Assembly (NCBI GenBank): GCA_933207985.1
Contig: OW240920.1
Coordinates: 149,451,826-149,515,825, forward strand
Direction: 5' to 3'
Source of the DNA: Pelobates cultripes
Lineage: Eukaryota; Chordata; Amphibia; Anura; Pelobatidae
DNA length: 64,000 nt
Shown: positions 52,942-63,118 of the stretch, one piece after another
Numbering within the stretch: position 1 is the stretch's first letter
How the letters are laid out: each line of letters begins with the position of its first letter
Translations under genes and position numbers: made by a program
The notes under the pieces: model-generated
Database searches by the model: none
Seen by the model: the letters and a program-made list of their open reading frames with translations, nothing else
What the model was told of the DNA's origin: nothing

Positions 52942-54789
52942 TCTCTCCCCTTTTCCAAACAGACTAACAGGGTATCTGACCTCCTGCCGGTCAGTGCCCT
53001 TGTTAGTCCAGCAGCCCACCCACAACAAATAATAAACAGCACAGCCCACCCACAATAAATGGTTACTACACCTGGGTAAAGGGGAAGCTTGTCCATGTCC
53101 AGGTGCCTCACCACGGCTGTGCTGGGTACGGGTACGCTGACTTGGTGGGTTGCTGCGTGGGCAGAGACCAGCGGCACTCTGCCCTGTTGCCAGCGCTACT
53201 GGGAGGGTAGCCTGGTGGAAGCCTGGTTGTTGGAGGGGGAGACCGACTGTCTCCCCTTTAAATACACCGCTCTGCTGCTGCTGCTGGAGACTGACTGTCT
53301 CCCCTTTAGATGCACAGTCCTGCTGCTGGAGACCGACCGTCTCCCCTTTGGTTACCCATCTCTGCTGCTGGAGGGGGAGACCGACTGTCTCCCCTTTGGC
53401 TAAACAGCCCTGTCGCTGGGGGGCAGGACCGACCGTCCCTACCCCCTGTGCTGGCAGTGTAGAGACTACGGTCCCATCTGCACGGTTGTGGGGCTTACTG
53501 TCTCCCCCTGGTACATTAAGCTGCCGCTGGGGAGAGGGGGTAACAAGCTCCTCTCCCATACATACTTCCAGCTGTGGGGGAGGGAGACCGACTGTCTCTG
53601 CTCCCAATACAGAGTCCTGCTGCTGGGGAAAGGAGACTGGGCTCTCTATTCCCGGTAGGACACTCTGCCGCTGGGGAATGGAGACTGGGCTCCCAATTCC
53701 CAATGATCTGTGCTGCCGCTGGGGAGGGAGGACACTGTTCTCCTCTCCCTGCACTTTACACTGCCTTCCCGGCATATCACTCTGCTGCTGGGGGGCAGGA
53801 ACAACTACCTCTGCCCCCTGTAACTCAGCCTGCCGCTGGGGAATGGAGCTCAGGCTCCCAATTCCCTGCAATATCTCCCGCTGGGGAATGGAGCTCGGGC
53901 TCCCAATTCCCTGCAATTTCTCCCGCTGGGGAATGGAGCTCGGGCTCCCAATTCCCTGCAATTCATTCTGCTGCTGGGGGACAGGAGCGACTATCTCTGT
54001 CCCCTGTAACTCAGCCTGCCGCTGGGGAATGGAGCTCAGGCTCCCAATTCCCTGCAATATCTCCCGCTGGGGAATGGAGACTGGGCTCCCAATTCCCTGC
54101 AGGACCGGTGGAGAGACCTCGGTCCCATCTCTACCGGCCACCTGGGGTTCTTCCCAGAAAATATCCACAATGTCTTCCCAGCTGAATGGGTCTGGCTCTG
54201 GGTCTGTCATGCTGCTCTCCTGCTGAGCCTTCTCGCTGTATTGAAACAGCTGCTGGTAGCCCTGTTCTAGCTCCATCTCCCGGGTTACCAGGTGGACCAG
54301 GTCTTGCTCAATTTTGTGAGCGTCGTCCCAGTCATACCTGCTCTCCCTCCACTCCCAGAGATCACTGAACCGGGCTTGTGTAGGGCTCCCAAATTCGAGC
54401 TCTGAAAACGACTCCCATAACAAGCCAGGACCATCAAACTCCTCTCCCTCTGGCTTGTCATGCTCGGCTGTCCAGGGTAGGTACTGTGCCCCATACCACC
54501 AGAGCGCCTGGTAGGCATCTTCTAGCCACAACTCCTGCCATACTAGGTGTTCCAATTTCCTCACCCATTCCTCCAGGGGCTGCTCTCCCAGGAAGGGCAT
54601 CCGCAGGGCTACTCGCTTCTGCAACCGCTGGTCTTCCTTGGGGAGTCTCTTGCCCCGCTGGTACTCCACAATACCCAGTGCCTGGTACCAGATGCCTTTT
54701 CGGACTGCATCTCGGTCATCCATGGCACCCTCGTCATACTCCACTGCTGGTTCCATGCTGGTGCTGTCAGGGTCGCTGTACTGGGACAT
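52789..54789 (-). CDS. Trp-rich and Pro/Gln-repeat protein of an LTR retrotransposon, unknown function
   Basis: The open frame has 666 codons from ATG 54789. Residues 1-220 are acidic and rich in Trp and aromatic residues, with two related helical blocks (LEDAYQALWWYGAQY near 95-110; LEQGYQQLFQYSEK near 175-190). Residues of about 225-530 hold about 17 tandem units of roughly 16 residues, of types LQGIGSPSSIPQRE and KGETVGLPLQQQ. The C-terminus includes two HLLWVGCAVYYLLWVGC-like hydrophobic repeats and reads across the polypurine tract into the 3' LTR. No zinc knuckle, protease or RT is seen. It occupies the gag position; structurally Gag-like or host-derived are both possible. I do not recognise the family. 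Confidence 0.65.
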   Translation of the reverse strand: MSQYSDPDSTSMEPAVEYDEGAMDDRDAVRKGIWYQALGIVEYQRGKRLPKEDQRLQKRVALRMPFLGEQPLEEWVRKLEHLVWQELWLEDAYQALWWYGAQYLPWTAEHDKPEGEEFDGPGLLWESFSELEFGSPTQARFSDLWEWRESRYDWDDAHKIEQDLVHLVTREMELEQGYQQLFQYSEKAQQESSMTDPEPDPFSWEDIVDIFWEEPQVAGRDGTEVSPPVLQGIGSPVSIPQREILQGIGSLSSIPQRQAELQGTEIVAPVPQQQNELQGIGSPSSIPQREKLQGIGSPSSIPQREILQGIGSLSSIPQRQAELQGAEVVVPAPQQQSDMPGRQCKVQGEENSVLPPQRQHRSLGIGSPVSIPQRQSVLPGIESPVSFPQQQDSVLGAETVGLPPPQLEVCMGEELVTPSPQRQLNVPGGDSKPHNRADGTVVSTLPAQGVGTVGPAPQRQGCLAKGETVGLPLQQQRWVTKGETVGLQQQDCASKGETVSLQQQQQSGVFKGETVGLPLQQPGFHQATLPVALATGQSAAGLCPRSNPPSQRTRTQHSRGEAPGHGQASPLPRCSNHLLWVGCAVYYLLWVGCWTNKGTDRQEVRYPVSLFGKGERCDETNLATLHWRSLVARLLPLDYGPLLKDIFFTCRKASFVLFCLGFGSFG

Positions 54790-54880
54790 GCGTTGCCCTC
54801 AAATTGTAAAATCCAAAGAAATGGTGTCTCCTGTAGCTGTCCTTCTGGTTGTAGGAACGATCCCGCCGCTTGCCACCAAT

Positions 54881-55946
54881 TGTAACGGACCGTTTTGCAC
54901 ACAAGGGGTAAAAACCGTTTAGGCGATCGGCCCCCTTTCCAGAGATCCAGGCACAGCTACTGCAGAACACCAAAACTCACGAACTGGATACAAAATAGCA
55001 CTCCAACTCCCGAACTGGAACCTCCCAAATAGCTGCTAGCAGACGAACAGGAAAAGCAGACGAACAGCTTACACTCCTGGCAATCAGTCTCTAACAGCAT
55101 ACAGTGAATCCCCCCAAGAACGAGACAAGGCTCCGTGTTGAGGGTCAAGCAGTGGTCTGAGGTGCTGGCACACCCAGCCTGGTTTTTATTACAGTGTTTC
55201 AAATACAGGACCACCCACAGGGAGGGATAAAACAACCAATCATATCACAGTTACATCCCACATATTCCCTCCCCTTATCCTGAGAGGAAACTCAATTATA
55301 CAAACAGTTAAAACATACTTTCTACCCAACTTTCATAACTCCAAAACCATACATCACATTCACATAAAATTACATATTCTCAATCAATCCATTCAGGGGA
55401 ACAACATATTCAAAAATGGCACAAATCAGACAAGGGGTTCAACAGTTAGTAAAAAGTCCTTTGTGACTAAATGAAGCATGGCTTTCTGGCCCAAACCAGT
55501 TTCAGAGTCTTCTATCCTGGAGAGTAATTGAATTATCTCCCAGGACAGACACAAGACTCCATTAAGCACATGGTTGCAAAAGACACAAAACACTTTAAAA
55601 TACATAAAGTCACCTTTTATACATAAAACACAGACATTTCACATATCCCCAGATAGCTCAGGTCTGAGCGCACATTATTAAGTGAATGGCGCTCAGACCA
55701 CACAAATACAATTTAATCACCATGGAGCCAAAGTCTTTACAGTCAGTTTCATATGAATGGGCTCCATGGGATTCCTATCTGGGGTATAACACATTCAACC
55801 AAAACTACCAAACCCCAGGCAGAAAAGCACGAATGAAGCTTTTCTGCAGGTAAAAAAGATGTCTTTTAAAAGGGGCCATAGTCCAAAGGCAGCAGGCGAG
55901 CAACCAGGCTTCTCCAATGCAATGTGGCGAGATTGGTCTCGTCACA
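54881..55946 (-). repeat. 5' LTR (in element orientation) of the repeat-ORF retrotransposon
   Basis: TG...CA ended, 1066 bp, nearly the same as 51879-52941. It is followed on the minus strand by AT and then the primer-binding-like site TGGTGGCAAGCGGCGG. The tRNA it would match cannot be named without a search. Confidence 0.9.
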
Positions 55947-56720
55947 CAGGACATACAAAAAATGCTGGCCACAGATGTGGGCCTACTAAAGGTTGACATG
56001 CATAATGTCACCGACCGCATACGAGCGACGGAGGAAGACATCTTGGACACACAAAGCGGAGTGACTACCATGAAAAATACACTAATCCAACTACAAGCTT
56101 CACAGCAAAGCCTAATGCTGCAAATGTCCACACATGAAGACCGCGCCAGACGCAACAGCATAACAATCCACGGAATACCTGCCGAAATACAGGCAGATGA
56201 ACTACCACACTACATAAGGAGGCTCCTCGCCACCATACTGCCACCGGTGGTCAGCCGGGAAATCGCGCTAGACGGCCTATACCGACTCCCACGGTACCCG
56301 CCGCACAAACCAGGGATGTCATTCTGCGCTGTGCCACCTGCCAGGGCTGGAACCACATTATGGCCGCCACTCGAGGCAAAACTCCTCTTACCTTTGAAAA
56401 AGCCCAATTATCATTCTTCCAGGACTTAACGCGAGCCACATTACAATGGCGCAGGTCGCTGAACCAACTCACAAGCCACATATGCTCCACAGGAATTCCA
56501 TACCACTGGAGAGCACTGAGAACCCTGTCCATCACCCGCAACGGCACCACCCACAAGATATCCTCAGATATCCAGGAACAACAATCTCCGACTGCAGGGT
56601 GTTCCAGAGCCCGTCCTCCCCTGCGACCTCCAAGTGTACGTGCGAGACCTCATGCATGCGTATGCGCCCGGGATACCCGCGGATATGTTGCTAGTGGACA
56701 GAGTCCACAGAGTGCCAAAA
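55947..56720 (+). pseudogene. L1-like ORF1, central and C-terminal parts (C-terminal part present twice)
   Basis: After the target duplication, the frame continues QKMLATDVGLLKVDMHNVTD and ATEEDILDTQSGVTTMKN (coiled coil), HEDRARRNSITIHGIP (RRM core), IALDGLYRLPR. A shift leads to DVILRCATCQGW and TFEKAQLSFFQDLTRATLQW (C-terminal domain). At 56610-56715 a second, similar piece appears in other frames (VRDLMHAYAPGIPADMLLVD then RVHRVPKP), equivalent to the start of the C-terminal part. This suggests a duplication or a second copy joined by deletion. Confidence 0.75.
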
Positions 56721-56769
56721 CCATGCCACCCTACCTGATTAAAAACATAATACAGGAATGGAGGGGGAA

Positions 56770-58200
56770 ATTCCTATAATGGTCAGGGAGAATCGCAGCA
56801 ACAAAAATGGTCCTCTTACCAAAAATTCAGTACTTCTTTAGAACCCTTCCAATTAAACTCAACCAAACATACCTCCTGGAACTGCAGAAAATCCTAAATG
56901 CCTTTTTCTGGGGCAATATAAAACCCAGATTGACAAAAGAGACCCTGTATAAAATGTACGCCCACGGCAGAATGGGGCACCCAGACATCCTGGGATTTTA
57001 CAGGGCAGCACACATAGCCACCTTAGCATGGACGCCAATCGAAAAAGGCTACACGGGGGGACCCACTTAACAACCTTGGCATGGATTCCCACACAGAAAT
57101 GCCCAAAATATCAATATGCAGTACCAACGACAAAACTTACTTTACAAATTTGGGATAAATACTGTAAAAGAAAGGGCGCGGGGAACAGTGTCTCAGCTAC
57201 CTTATGAATAGAGGCCTTACTGCTAGTCGTTGACATTTCAATTACAAAATATGGGAAAGACACGGAGTCCACACACTCCTCCGACTACAACAGTGCCCCT
57301 GCCTCAAAGGGTTCCCGGATCTTCAATCCAAATTCAATATTCCCAGCACAGCTCACTTCTCATATCTCCAATTGAAATCCTGGATCACACCACAACTATC
57401 ACCTCACACAACATTCCCACTAGGCCCACAACTGTCCGAATCAGCCTAAAACTGAACCCCTCCAGAAAACTTATCTCACTAATTTATGCATCAGATCATT
57501 CTACACCCTGTTTAGACTCCTCCTTTAAAAGAGCATGGGACAGGGATATCAACAAAACCCTGACTGACCTCCAATGGTCAATGCTCACAAATCGCTGACA
57601 CTATGCTCGACCCACATTGAACTATCACGCAAAATCCTATACAGGTGGTACATGGTCCCCACGCGCTTAAAGCAAAGCTTCCCTTCCACCTCGAATAAGT
57701 GCTGGAGGTGTCAGAGGGACAGGGGCGACATGCTTCACATATAGTGCCTATGCCCACAGCTTAGCACATACTGGCACGCAGTGGCAGACCTGATAAAAAG
57801 TTGCACAGGAGTCGATCTTCCTCTCCGCCCGAAACATTTCTCCTCCTGCTGTTTCCGAAACAACTCCATAAAAGCCAACGGTATCTAATTAAACCATATT
57901 CTCATTACAGCCCTCATGGTGATAAGCAGACAATGAAAGATAGCACACTCCTCTACAATAGAACAATGCATATCCACAATTGAACTTAACAAATACTACA
58001 AACTCATGGCCAGACGTTCCCGCCCCTATGTCAAATATTGGTATGTAGCATGGGAACAGTGGGAGACCCAAAAACCCAACAAGAGTTTTACATTCCCTCC
58101 CTAGCACACGAGCGAGGCTCCAGAGCATACAGCCACTACTGACAAACTGGAACAAATACTACCCAAAGTCAAGATTCCAAGTTGCTTCCCCCCTCCACCT
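56770..58200 (+). pseudogene. L1-like ORF2, C-terminal remnant
   Basis: 56807-57070 reads VLLPKIQYFFRTLPIKLNQT, YLLELQKILNAFFWGNIKPR and RMGHPDILGFYRAAHIATLA, the conserved post-RT region of L1 ORF2. Near 57690-57780, in another frame, a Cys/His cluster (CWRCQRDRGDMLH, CPQLSTYW) matches the C-terminal zinc-like motif. Stops and shifts are frequent. The endonuclease and RT core are missing. Confidence 0.75.
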
Positions 58201-58803
58201 CCCCCAAATGAGCACCACGTTCACCACATCGGTGGCACTACGCACATCATGGAACACTCCATAGGCACAACCTGCATTGAGAAGGCAACAAACCGCCTCC
58301 CGCAGACCTGGTAGTCCTACGGGCCAGAACCCCAATTAGATACACCTGACCATGTTATTAACCCATAGGGCCTCATAGCACACACACTGTGCATTCACTA
58401 CATGGGGTGTCCACGGAGACCTAAGACAATGCCTAAGGTGCCACTTGAGGTATAACTTACACTATCCCATACACCCCCCGCCCTGTATCCACCCCCCTCC
58501 CACATAGGATAGTCCATTGGAAAATATGCATAATAGCCGCTCTATTGGAGCAGTTTGGTTCTTCCCCCTCTCCTTTTCCCCTACACAGGCCAGCAATTAG
58601 GCCCAGTACTATGTGGTATATGGTATCATATGATATTCCAGTGTAAATTTCCTGCATATGTTGTAAACCCTGCATTACCTGTTTCGATTGAACAAAAATG
58701 TACTCGTATGGCCAGATACGTTAATTCTGAACCCCCATACCCTTTTCTTTTCTATATCCTCATTTTTACGTGACAAAACAAAAAATTGTCAAACTGGGGG
58801 AAA
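58201..58803 (+). other. L1-like 3' untranslated region
   Basis: No coding domain is seen. It ends with an A-rich stretch (AACAAAAAATTGTC, then GGGGGAAAAAAA) next to the start of a DIRS relic at 58804. Confidence 0.5.
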
Positions 58804-60100
58804 AAAACGGATGAAAAAAACAAGGTAGATTCCTTCTAGTGCAAAGCGAGAGAAACTGTCCATGTCAAATGCTCACACGTCCAAGACTAAGCGGAATGAG
58901 ATGAGGCACAAAAGGAGTGTAAGCTTTGCTGAGAGTTGCCTAAGTGATAAGTCCGCATTCTCTGGCCAGTCTCCCAAAAACACCCCCGCCTCAGTGAGGT
59001 CTGCACTTTATTTAGAGTGGTTAAGAGGTTTATGTGCTTCTTCAACTCGGCAATAATAATAGTGTTTCTTAAAGAGAGAAGTCCTGTGGCCAAGGGCCCC
59101 AGTTCGTTCAAGCCTAAATTGATCAGCCTGGTGTCAATCTTCAGAATCGCTGCCACGCATAGTTCCATACACAGTCCGGTGTTAGCATTACCCAACATGC
59201 AGATAGAACACTTTGACTACTCCCTGATGGCACTCTTGTCCACTTAAGTGCCCTGTAAGTTGTGCCAGTTATGTGAAATACAATATTTTGCCAGAGGACC
59301 AAGCAAAGCCTCAAGCTTGTCTTGGGTCGCTTTCAGGCCCTTTTCAATTCCTTTTTGGAGATCATGACACGTCCAGGAAATAAGACCACCACTGTGGTAT
59401 CAAATTCAGGCATGTTAGCCATTTTATCTGGGAGAAGTAGACAAGGGCGTGCAGCCCAAAGGTGCATGTTCAACTCTTTCCCAATGGCTTCCTAGGTTAG
59501 AAATAAACAAACTGGGTCAGGTGGTCTGGCAGGCTCCACTACGTTGAACTTGAGTGCTGGATGAAATGGTGGTCGAATAAGGGTACCCCTTGGCTATCTA
59601 GAAATATCCCGTCCTCCATGTAAGTGAGTGGTGGGAAGAGTCTTTCACTACAGACTCCTTAACATAATGGGACTTTGTCTGACAAATGATCTGCCAGTCT
59701 TCCTCTTCTGAAGCAGAGCCATTTGTCCACAATGGCTAAGGAGTGGGGAGGGAAAGAGTCCTCCTCATCCAAGGACTGCAAGGATGTGGGAGACAATTCA
59801 TGCACCTCCACATCTTTAGGCCTCTTCACCAGAGCTTTGCCTTTAGCCAAAATCAAAGCAGAGCCGGCTCCCTTCCAATGGCACTTCGTCAATGGATCAT
59901 GATCCCTGGAAGCATCCGAGTCGAAAGCGTCCTCTAGGTCCTGTGCCAGAGAAGACCCATGACAGGCCTATACCTATACAGGGAATTGAGGCAGCATTCT
60001 CAAGAGCGCCTTTTCTACATAGGCGTCCATGATCAGATGATGTAATGGAGCTCCCTATACCCCGGCTGGGTAAGTCCGCTAAGGACCGCTTCCTAGCTGA
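58804..60100 (-). mobile_element. DIRS relic: recombinase part joined to gag part by internal deletion
   Basis: 58804-59000 aligns with 38331-38530 of DIRS element 2 (AAAACGGATGAAAA, AGCGGAATGAGATGAG, GTAAGCTTTGCTGAGAGTTG). 59659-59892 on the minus strand carries CHWKGAGSALILAKGKALVK, as in the gag-like part of that element at 41300-41400. The RT/RNase H section that should lie between is absent. Frames are broken. Confidence 0.7.
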
Positions 60101-60517
60101 AACAGGGGACAAACCACAGCACTTCTGCCCACAGTCGCCATGGCTTGACTGGGGCCCTGGAACCACTCCTTCCTGGGGCCAAATGGGGAATTAGCTCTAG
60201 ACACCCCCAGGCCCTTGAATCCCCTGCAAGCTTCTTTCCCTCCAATAACAGGACGACACACAGTTTTGGAGTGTATGCTGGAATAGATTTTTAATGGAGG
60301 CACACTGGCCTATTATGCAAGTTTCCCAACAAGGGTGACACCCAGGTGGACCTTGTTGGGAACAGGGACACAAAGTGAATAAACGAATAAAAACAGAGTC
60401 ATACAGTGAGACACTCCCATACACAAACAAAAGAATCCCTCCTCTGTGCTTGGGAGATAATTGAATCAGGAACTGTACTAATCTAACCCAATTATCTCCA
60501 AGCACAGAAAAACATAC

Positions 60518-62311
60518 TGTAAAGGATCCTTGCATTCGTGCAGCGATGATCCTTGCAGCTTCTCCCGAACTCCAACTGAAATGAAGTGATTATAACTCCC
60601 AATCCCCCAAACATGAGTCGAGACTTCATGAAGGGGTAAAACGATCTGATTTACTGTGGGTTACCCGCCCAGTATTTATGCAGGTCTTCCACCTGGTGGA
60701 CACTCCCCTAGGGGACCAGATGGAAGACTGGGACAAAAGTAACACAGTAGCCAATCACAGTGGCTATAGTATAAGCACTCCCCTTTTACCTAAATCACTC
60801 CCTCTTTTCCATCCTGGAGATAATTAAATTAAGGTAGCAAAGAGAGCCTTAATTATCTCCAGGAAGAAAGAAACATGGCTTTTCTTTTCTACATAACTTT
60901 CTTTTTACACAACATAAACTTTAAGTTCCACATATCCCCAGATAGCTTGGATCTGAGGGCATATTCTAGGCGAATAGCTCAGATCCCACAAACACAGGTT
61001 TCAGAATCGTCGACTGAAGTTTGCCTTTCACCGGCCGTTCGTGTGTTTGTAGCAGACTGCAAGTTCCATATTCTAACTATCTGGGGTCGGTTACGTTCAC
61101 ATACTTTCCGCGCACGAATGAAGTATTATCCCCTTCATTCGTGTGTTTTCCACCGTATGAACGAGGATGAAAGAAGGTAACAGCGGTGTTCGACAAAATA
61201 GGTAGCCGAAATCAGTTCCAGGGAATCTGTGCCATTTACCACTGTGCGTTCGACAAAACAAAATGGCGATTGCCACGTGTTCGGTAGACGAACGTGGACC
61301 ATCAGCTATTCCCCAATTAGTCTGTGGTTAACCACAACAGTCAGGGTGGTCAATAGGCGCCACACGACCTCAGTGGGAGGTCGGTGGTTCGGTAGTTCAT
61401 TCGCATTTATTGTTATTTCCACGAAATCCCGCTGTAATTCTCCAAATAACCGAACAGGCTTGTTCGTATAGTCTGTAAATAGGGGATTTCGTTACACAGC
61501 TCCCCCTTAGTCCCATGGAACGGCATACCTGCTTAGATCCTAACGGGTCGGCTAAGGGATGTCCGGTAGCACAGGAAAAACAAACAAAAATACTACTTTT
61601 CCAGTTCAGTTTGCCGGGACAGGCCATCGGCATTGGCATTCTGTTTCCCGGGGCGATACTGCATTGTAAAATTATAGGGTTGCAGCGCCAAGCTCCATCT
61701 GAGTAGTCTGGGGTTATCGCCAGCCACTCTGTTAAGCCAAATTAAAGGGTTATGGTCCGTCAGCACTGTGAAGGAGCGCCCATACAAGAAGGGTTGTAGT
61801 TTCTTAAGTGCCCAGACTAATGCCAGACACTCTTTCTCCACAGTGGCATAGCTGACTTCGCGGGGTAATAGTTTTCGGCTAAGATACGCCACCGGGTGAT
61901 CCATGCCATCGTCTCCCACCTGGCTCAATACTGCTCCCAGTCCAAACATTGAGGCATCTGTGTGGACGAGAAACCTTTTAGTATGGTCAGGTGCCGCTAA
62001 TACAGGAGATGCACTTAACGCAGCCTTGAGTTTCAGGGAATCCGTGCCATTTACCACTGTGCGTTCGACAAAACAAAATGGCGATTGCCACGTGTTCGGT
62101 AGACGAACGTGGACCACCAGCTATTCCCCAATTAGTCTGTGGTTAACCACAACAGTCAGGGTGGTCAATAGGCGCCACACGACCTCACTGGGAGGTCGGT
62201 GGTTCGGTAGTTCATTCGCATTTATTGTTATTTCCACGAAATCCCGCTGTAATTCTCCAAATAACTGAACAGGCTTGTTCGTATAGTCTGTAAATAGGGG
62301 ATTTCGTTACA
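60518..62311 (-). mobile_element. Internally deleted Ty3/gypsy-type LTR element with 5-bp target duplication CATAC
   Basis: The full LTR at 60518-61496 (979 bp; minus-strand start TGTAACGAAATCC, end GGATCCTTTACA) is preceded on the minus strand by the polypurine tract ACTAAGGGGGAGC. A partial 5' LTR at about 62038-62311 repeats 61221-61496 with only about four mismatches. Between them only an RNase H-coding piece survives. CATAC flanks the unit at 60513-60517 and 62312-62316, so the shortened form itself appears to have been inserted, or the deletion left both ends intact. Confidence 0.85.
61593..62117 (-). pseudogene. Ty3/gypsy-type RNase H domain (pol fragment)
   Basis: The reliable part, about 62040-61593, reads LKAALSASPVLAAPDHTKRF, LVHTDASMFGLGAVLSQVGD (RNase H catalytic Asp), HPVAYLSRKLLPREVSYATV, EKECLALVWALKKLQPFLYG (catalytic Glu), FTVLTDHNPLIWLNR (catalytic Asp) and YRPGKQNANADGLSR (last catalytic position), then a stop. 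This is a complete RNase H in one frame without its RT. Codons above about 62040 are read from the truncated 5' LTR. No integrase follows. Confidence 0.85.
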
Positions 62312-62632
62312 CATACAATTTTATGAAACCCCAAAAAGTACCTTAAAAAACACATAAAAACCCCATAAAAGTTGCATCCACTGATATGGGTGAACAACAT
62401 ATCCAAAAATCACCCAGATCAGTTCAGGGGTTCAGGAATTTCCTAGAAGTCATAGTTTTGACTAACCGTGCACATGGTCTTATGTCCAAAACAGTTCCAG
62501 GGAAATCAGTGCTAACAGTCGGTCAAGTTTGGTAGTCTTTTACAGGTTTCCCTGCAGGGCCCATAGTCTGTGGGCAGGAGGCTCGTAGCAAACTCACTTG
62601 AACAGGGGAGTTTGTCACAGATGAGTAATAAG

Positions 62633-63118
62633 TCCTGTCCGGAGAACAGAATAGTCAGTGGGCGCAGGGCTTGGTGAAAGCACACAGAGTGCCAGACTCC
62701 TTGAACAACTGAGGCTCACCCAGAGAATGCAGATAGTGGCTGCATGATGATGTATCCAGGAGAAGTGTCAATGTAAGCAGGGTTCACCCTCTAAAAGACT
62801 GGTATGTGCGGATGTAAAAGGTTTTTTTCTTTAAGTGATATGGAAGACAATGACAGTCTCATAACGAATGGGGGCTCACTCCTATAGCTCCCATCCTAGA
62901 GGTAGAAGGTACCATCAAGGGGTTCATCCTCAGATCTAGGTACTGACAATGGAGCTCACCGTTGTACTGCAGAGCTGAACCTCCTTTTGCAGCAACATAC
63001 AGACTTCCAGTGTTGTATTAGTGATAGTGATGGATAGGGTACCATAAATGGGGTTCATTCCTACAAAGTCTGCACCAGCAGAACAATCAATTATTGAGAA
63101 GTGGCTCAATCTACTAAC
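62633..63118. other. Spacer without recognised features
   Basis: Repeated short words such as GGTACCAT(C/A)A and GGGGTTCAT (62900-63060) hint at a decayed repeat. I see no ORF and no family I can name. Confidence 0.4.

Larger units (their letters stand above)
51879..55946 (-). mobile_element. Complete non-autonomous LTR retrotransposon with one long repeat-rich ORF
   Basis: Two LTRs, 51879-52941 and 54881-55946 (about 1.06 kb each), differ at scattered positions; both start TGTAACGGACC and end GTCTCGTCACA. The flanking 5-bp duplication CAGGA is at 51874-51878 and 55947-55951. On the minus strand a primer-binding-like TGGTGGCAAGCGGCGG starts 2 nt after the 5' LTR, and a purine tract (GGAAAAGGGGAGAGA) directly precedes the 3' LTR. 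The 1.94-kb interior has no recognisable protease, RT, RNase H or integrase, only the 666-codon ORF (54789-52789). Such an element must be mobilised by a partner's enzymes. Confidence 0.9.
51486..58803 (+). mobile_element. L1-like LINE, deleted, split by an LTR retrotransposon
   Basis: ORF1 parts lie at 51486-51878 and 55947-56720, ORF2 C-terminal parts at about 56770-58200, and an A-rich 3' end near 58803. The ORF1 signature RRNSITIHGIP, the ORF2 end motif (FFRTLPIKL, LNAFFWGN, GHPDILGFYRAA) and the later Cys cluster (CWRCQRDRGD) identify the L1/Tx1 group. The endonuclease and most of the RT are missing between 56720 and 56790. The LTR element at 51879-55946 lies in ORF1. Confidence 0.75.
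60190..62632. mobile_element. LTR-like sequence interrupted by a younger element
   Basis: The outer parts are about 60190-60512 and 62317-62632, ending GGGGAGTTTGTCACA. The right part resembles the LTRs at 24686 and 51879 (CATCCACTGATATGGG, AACAACATATCCAAAA, CAGTTCAGGGGTTCAG). The left part contains GGACGACACACAG, as at 33750. The left boundary is uncertain. Confidence 0.5.

Noticed and set aside
53089..53403. Possible + strand small secreted protein
   Set aside because: Same periodic repeat DNA, no signal peptide logic, no start context.
53150..54226. A 358-codon + strand frame and a 203-codon frame opposite the repeat ORF
   Set aside because: They are open only because of the 48-nt periodicity; the PBS, PPT and non-repeat N-terminus all support the minus strand.
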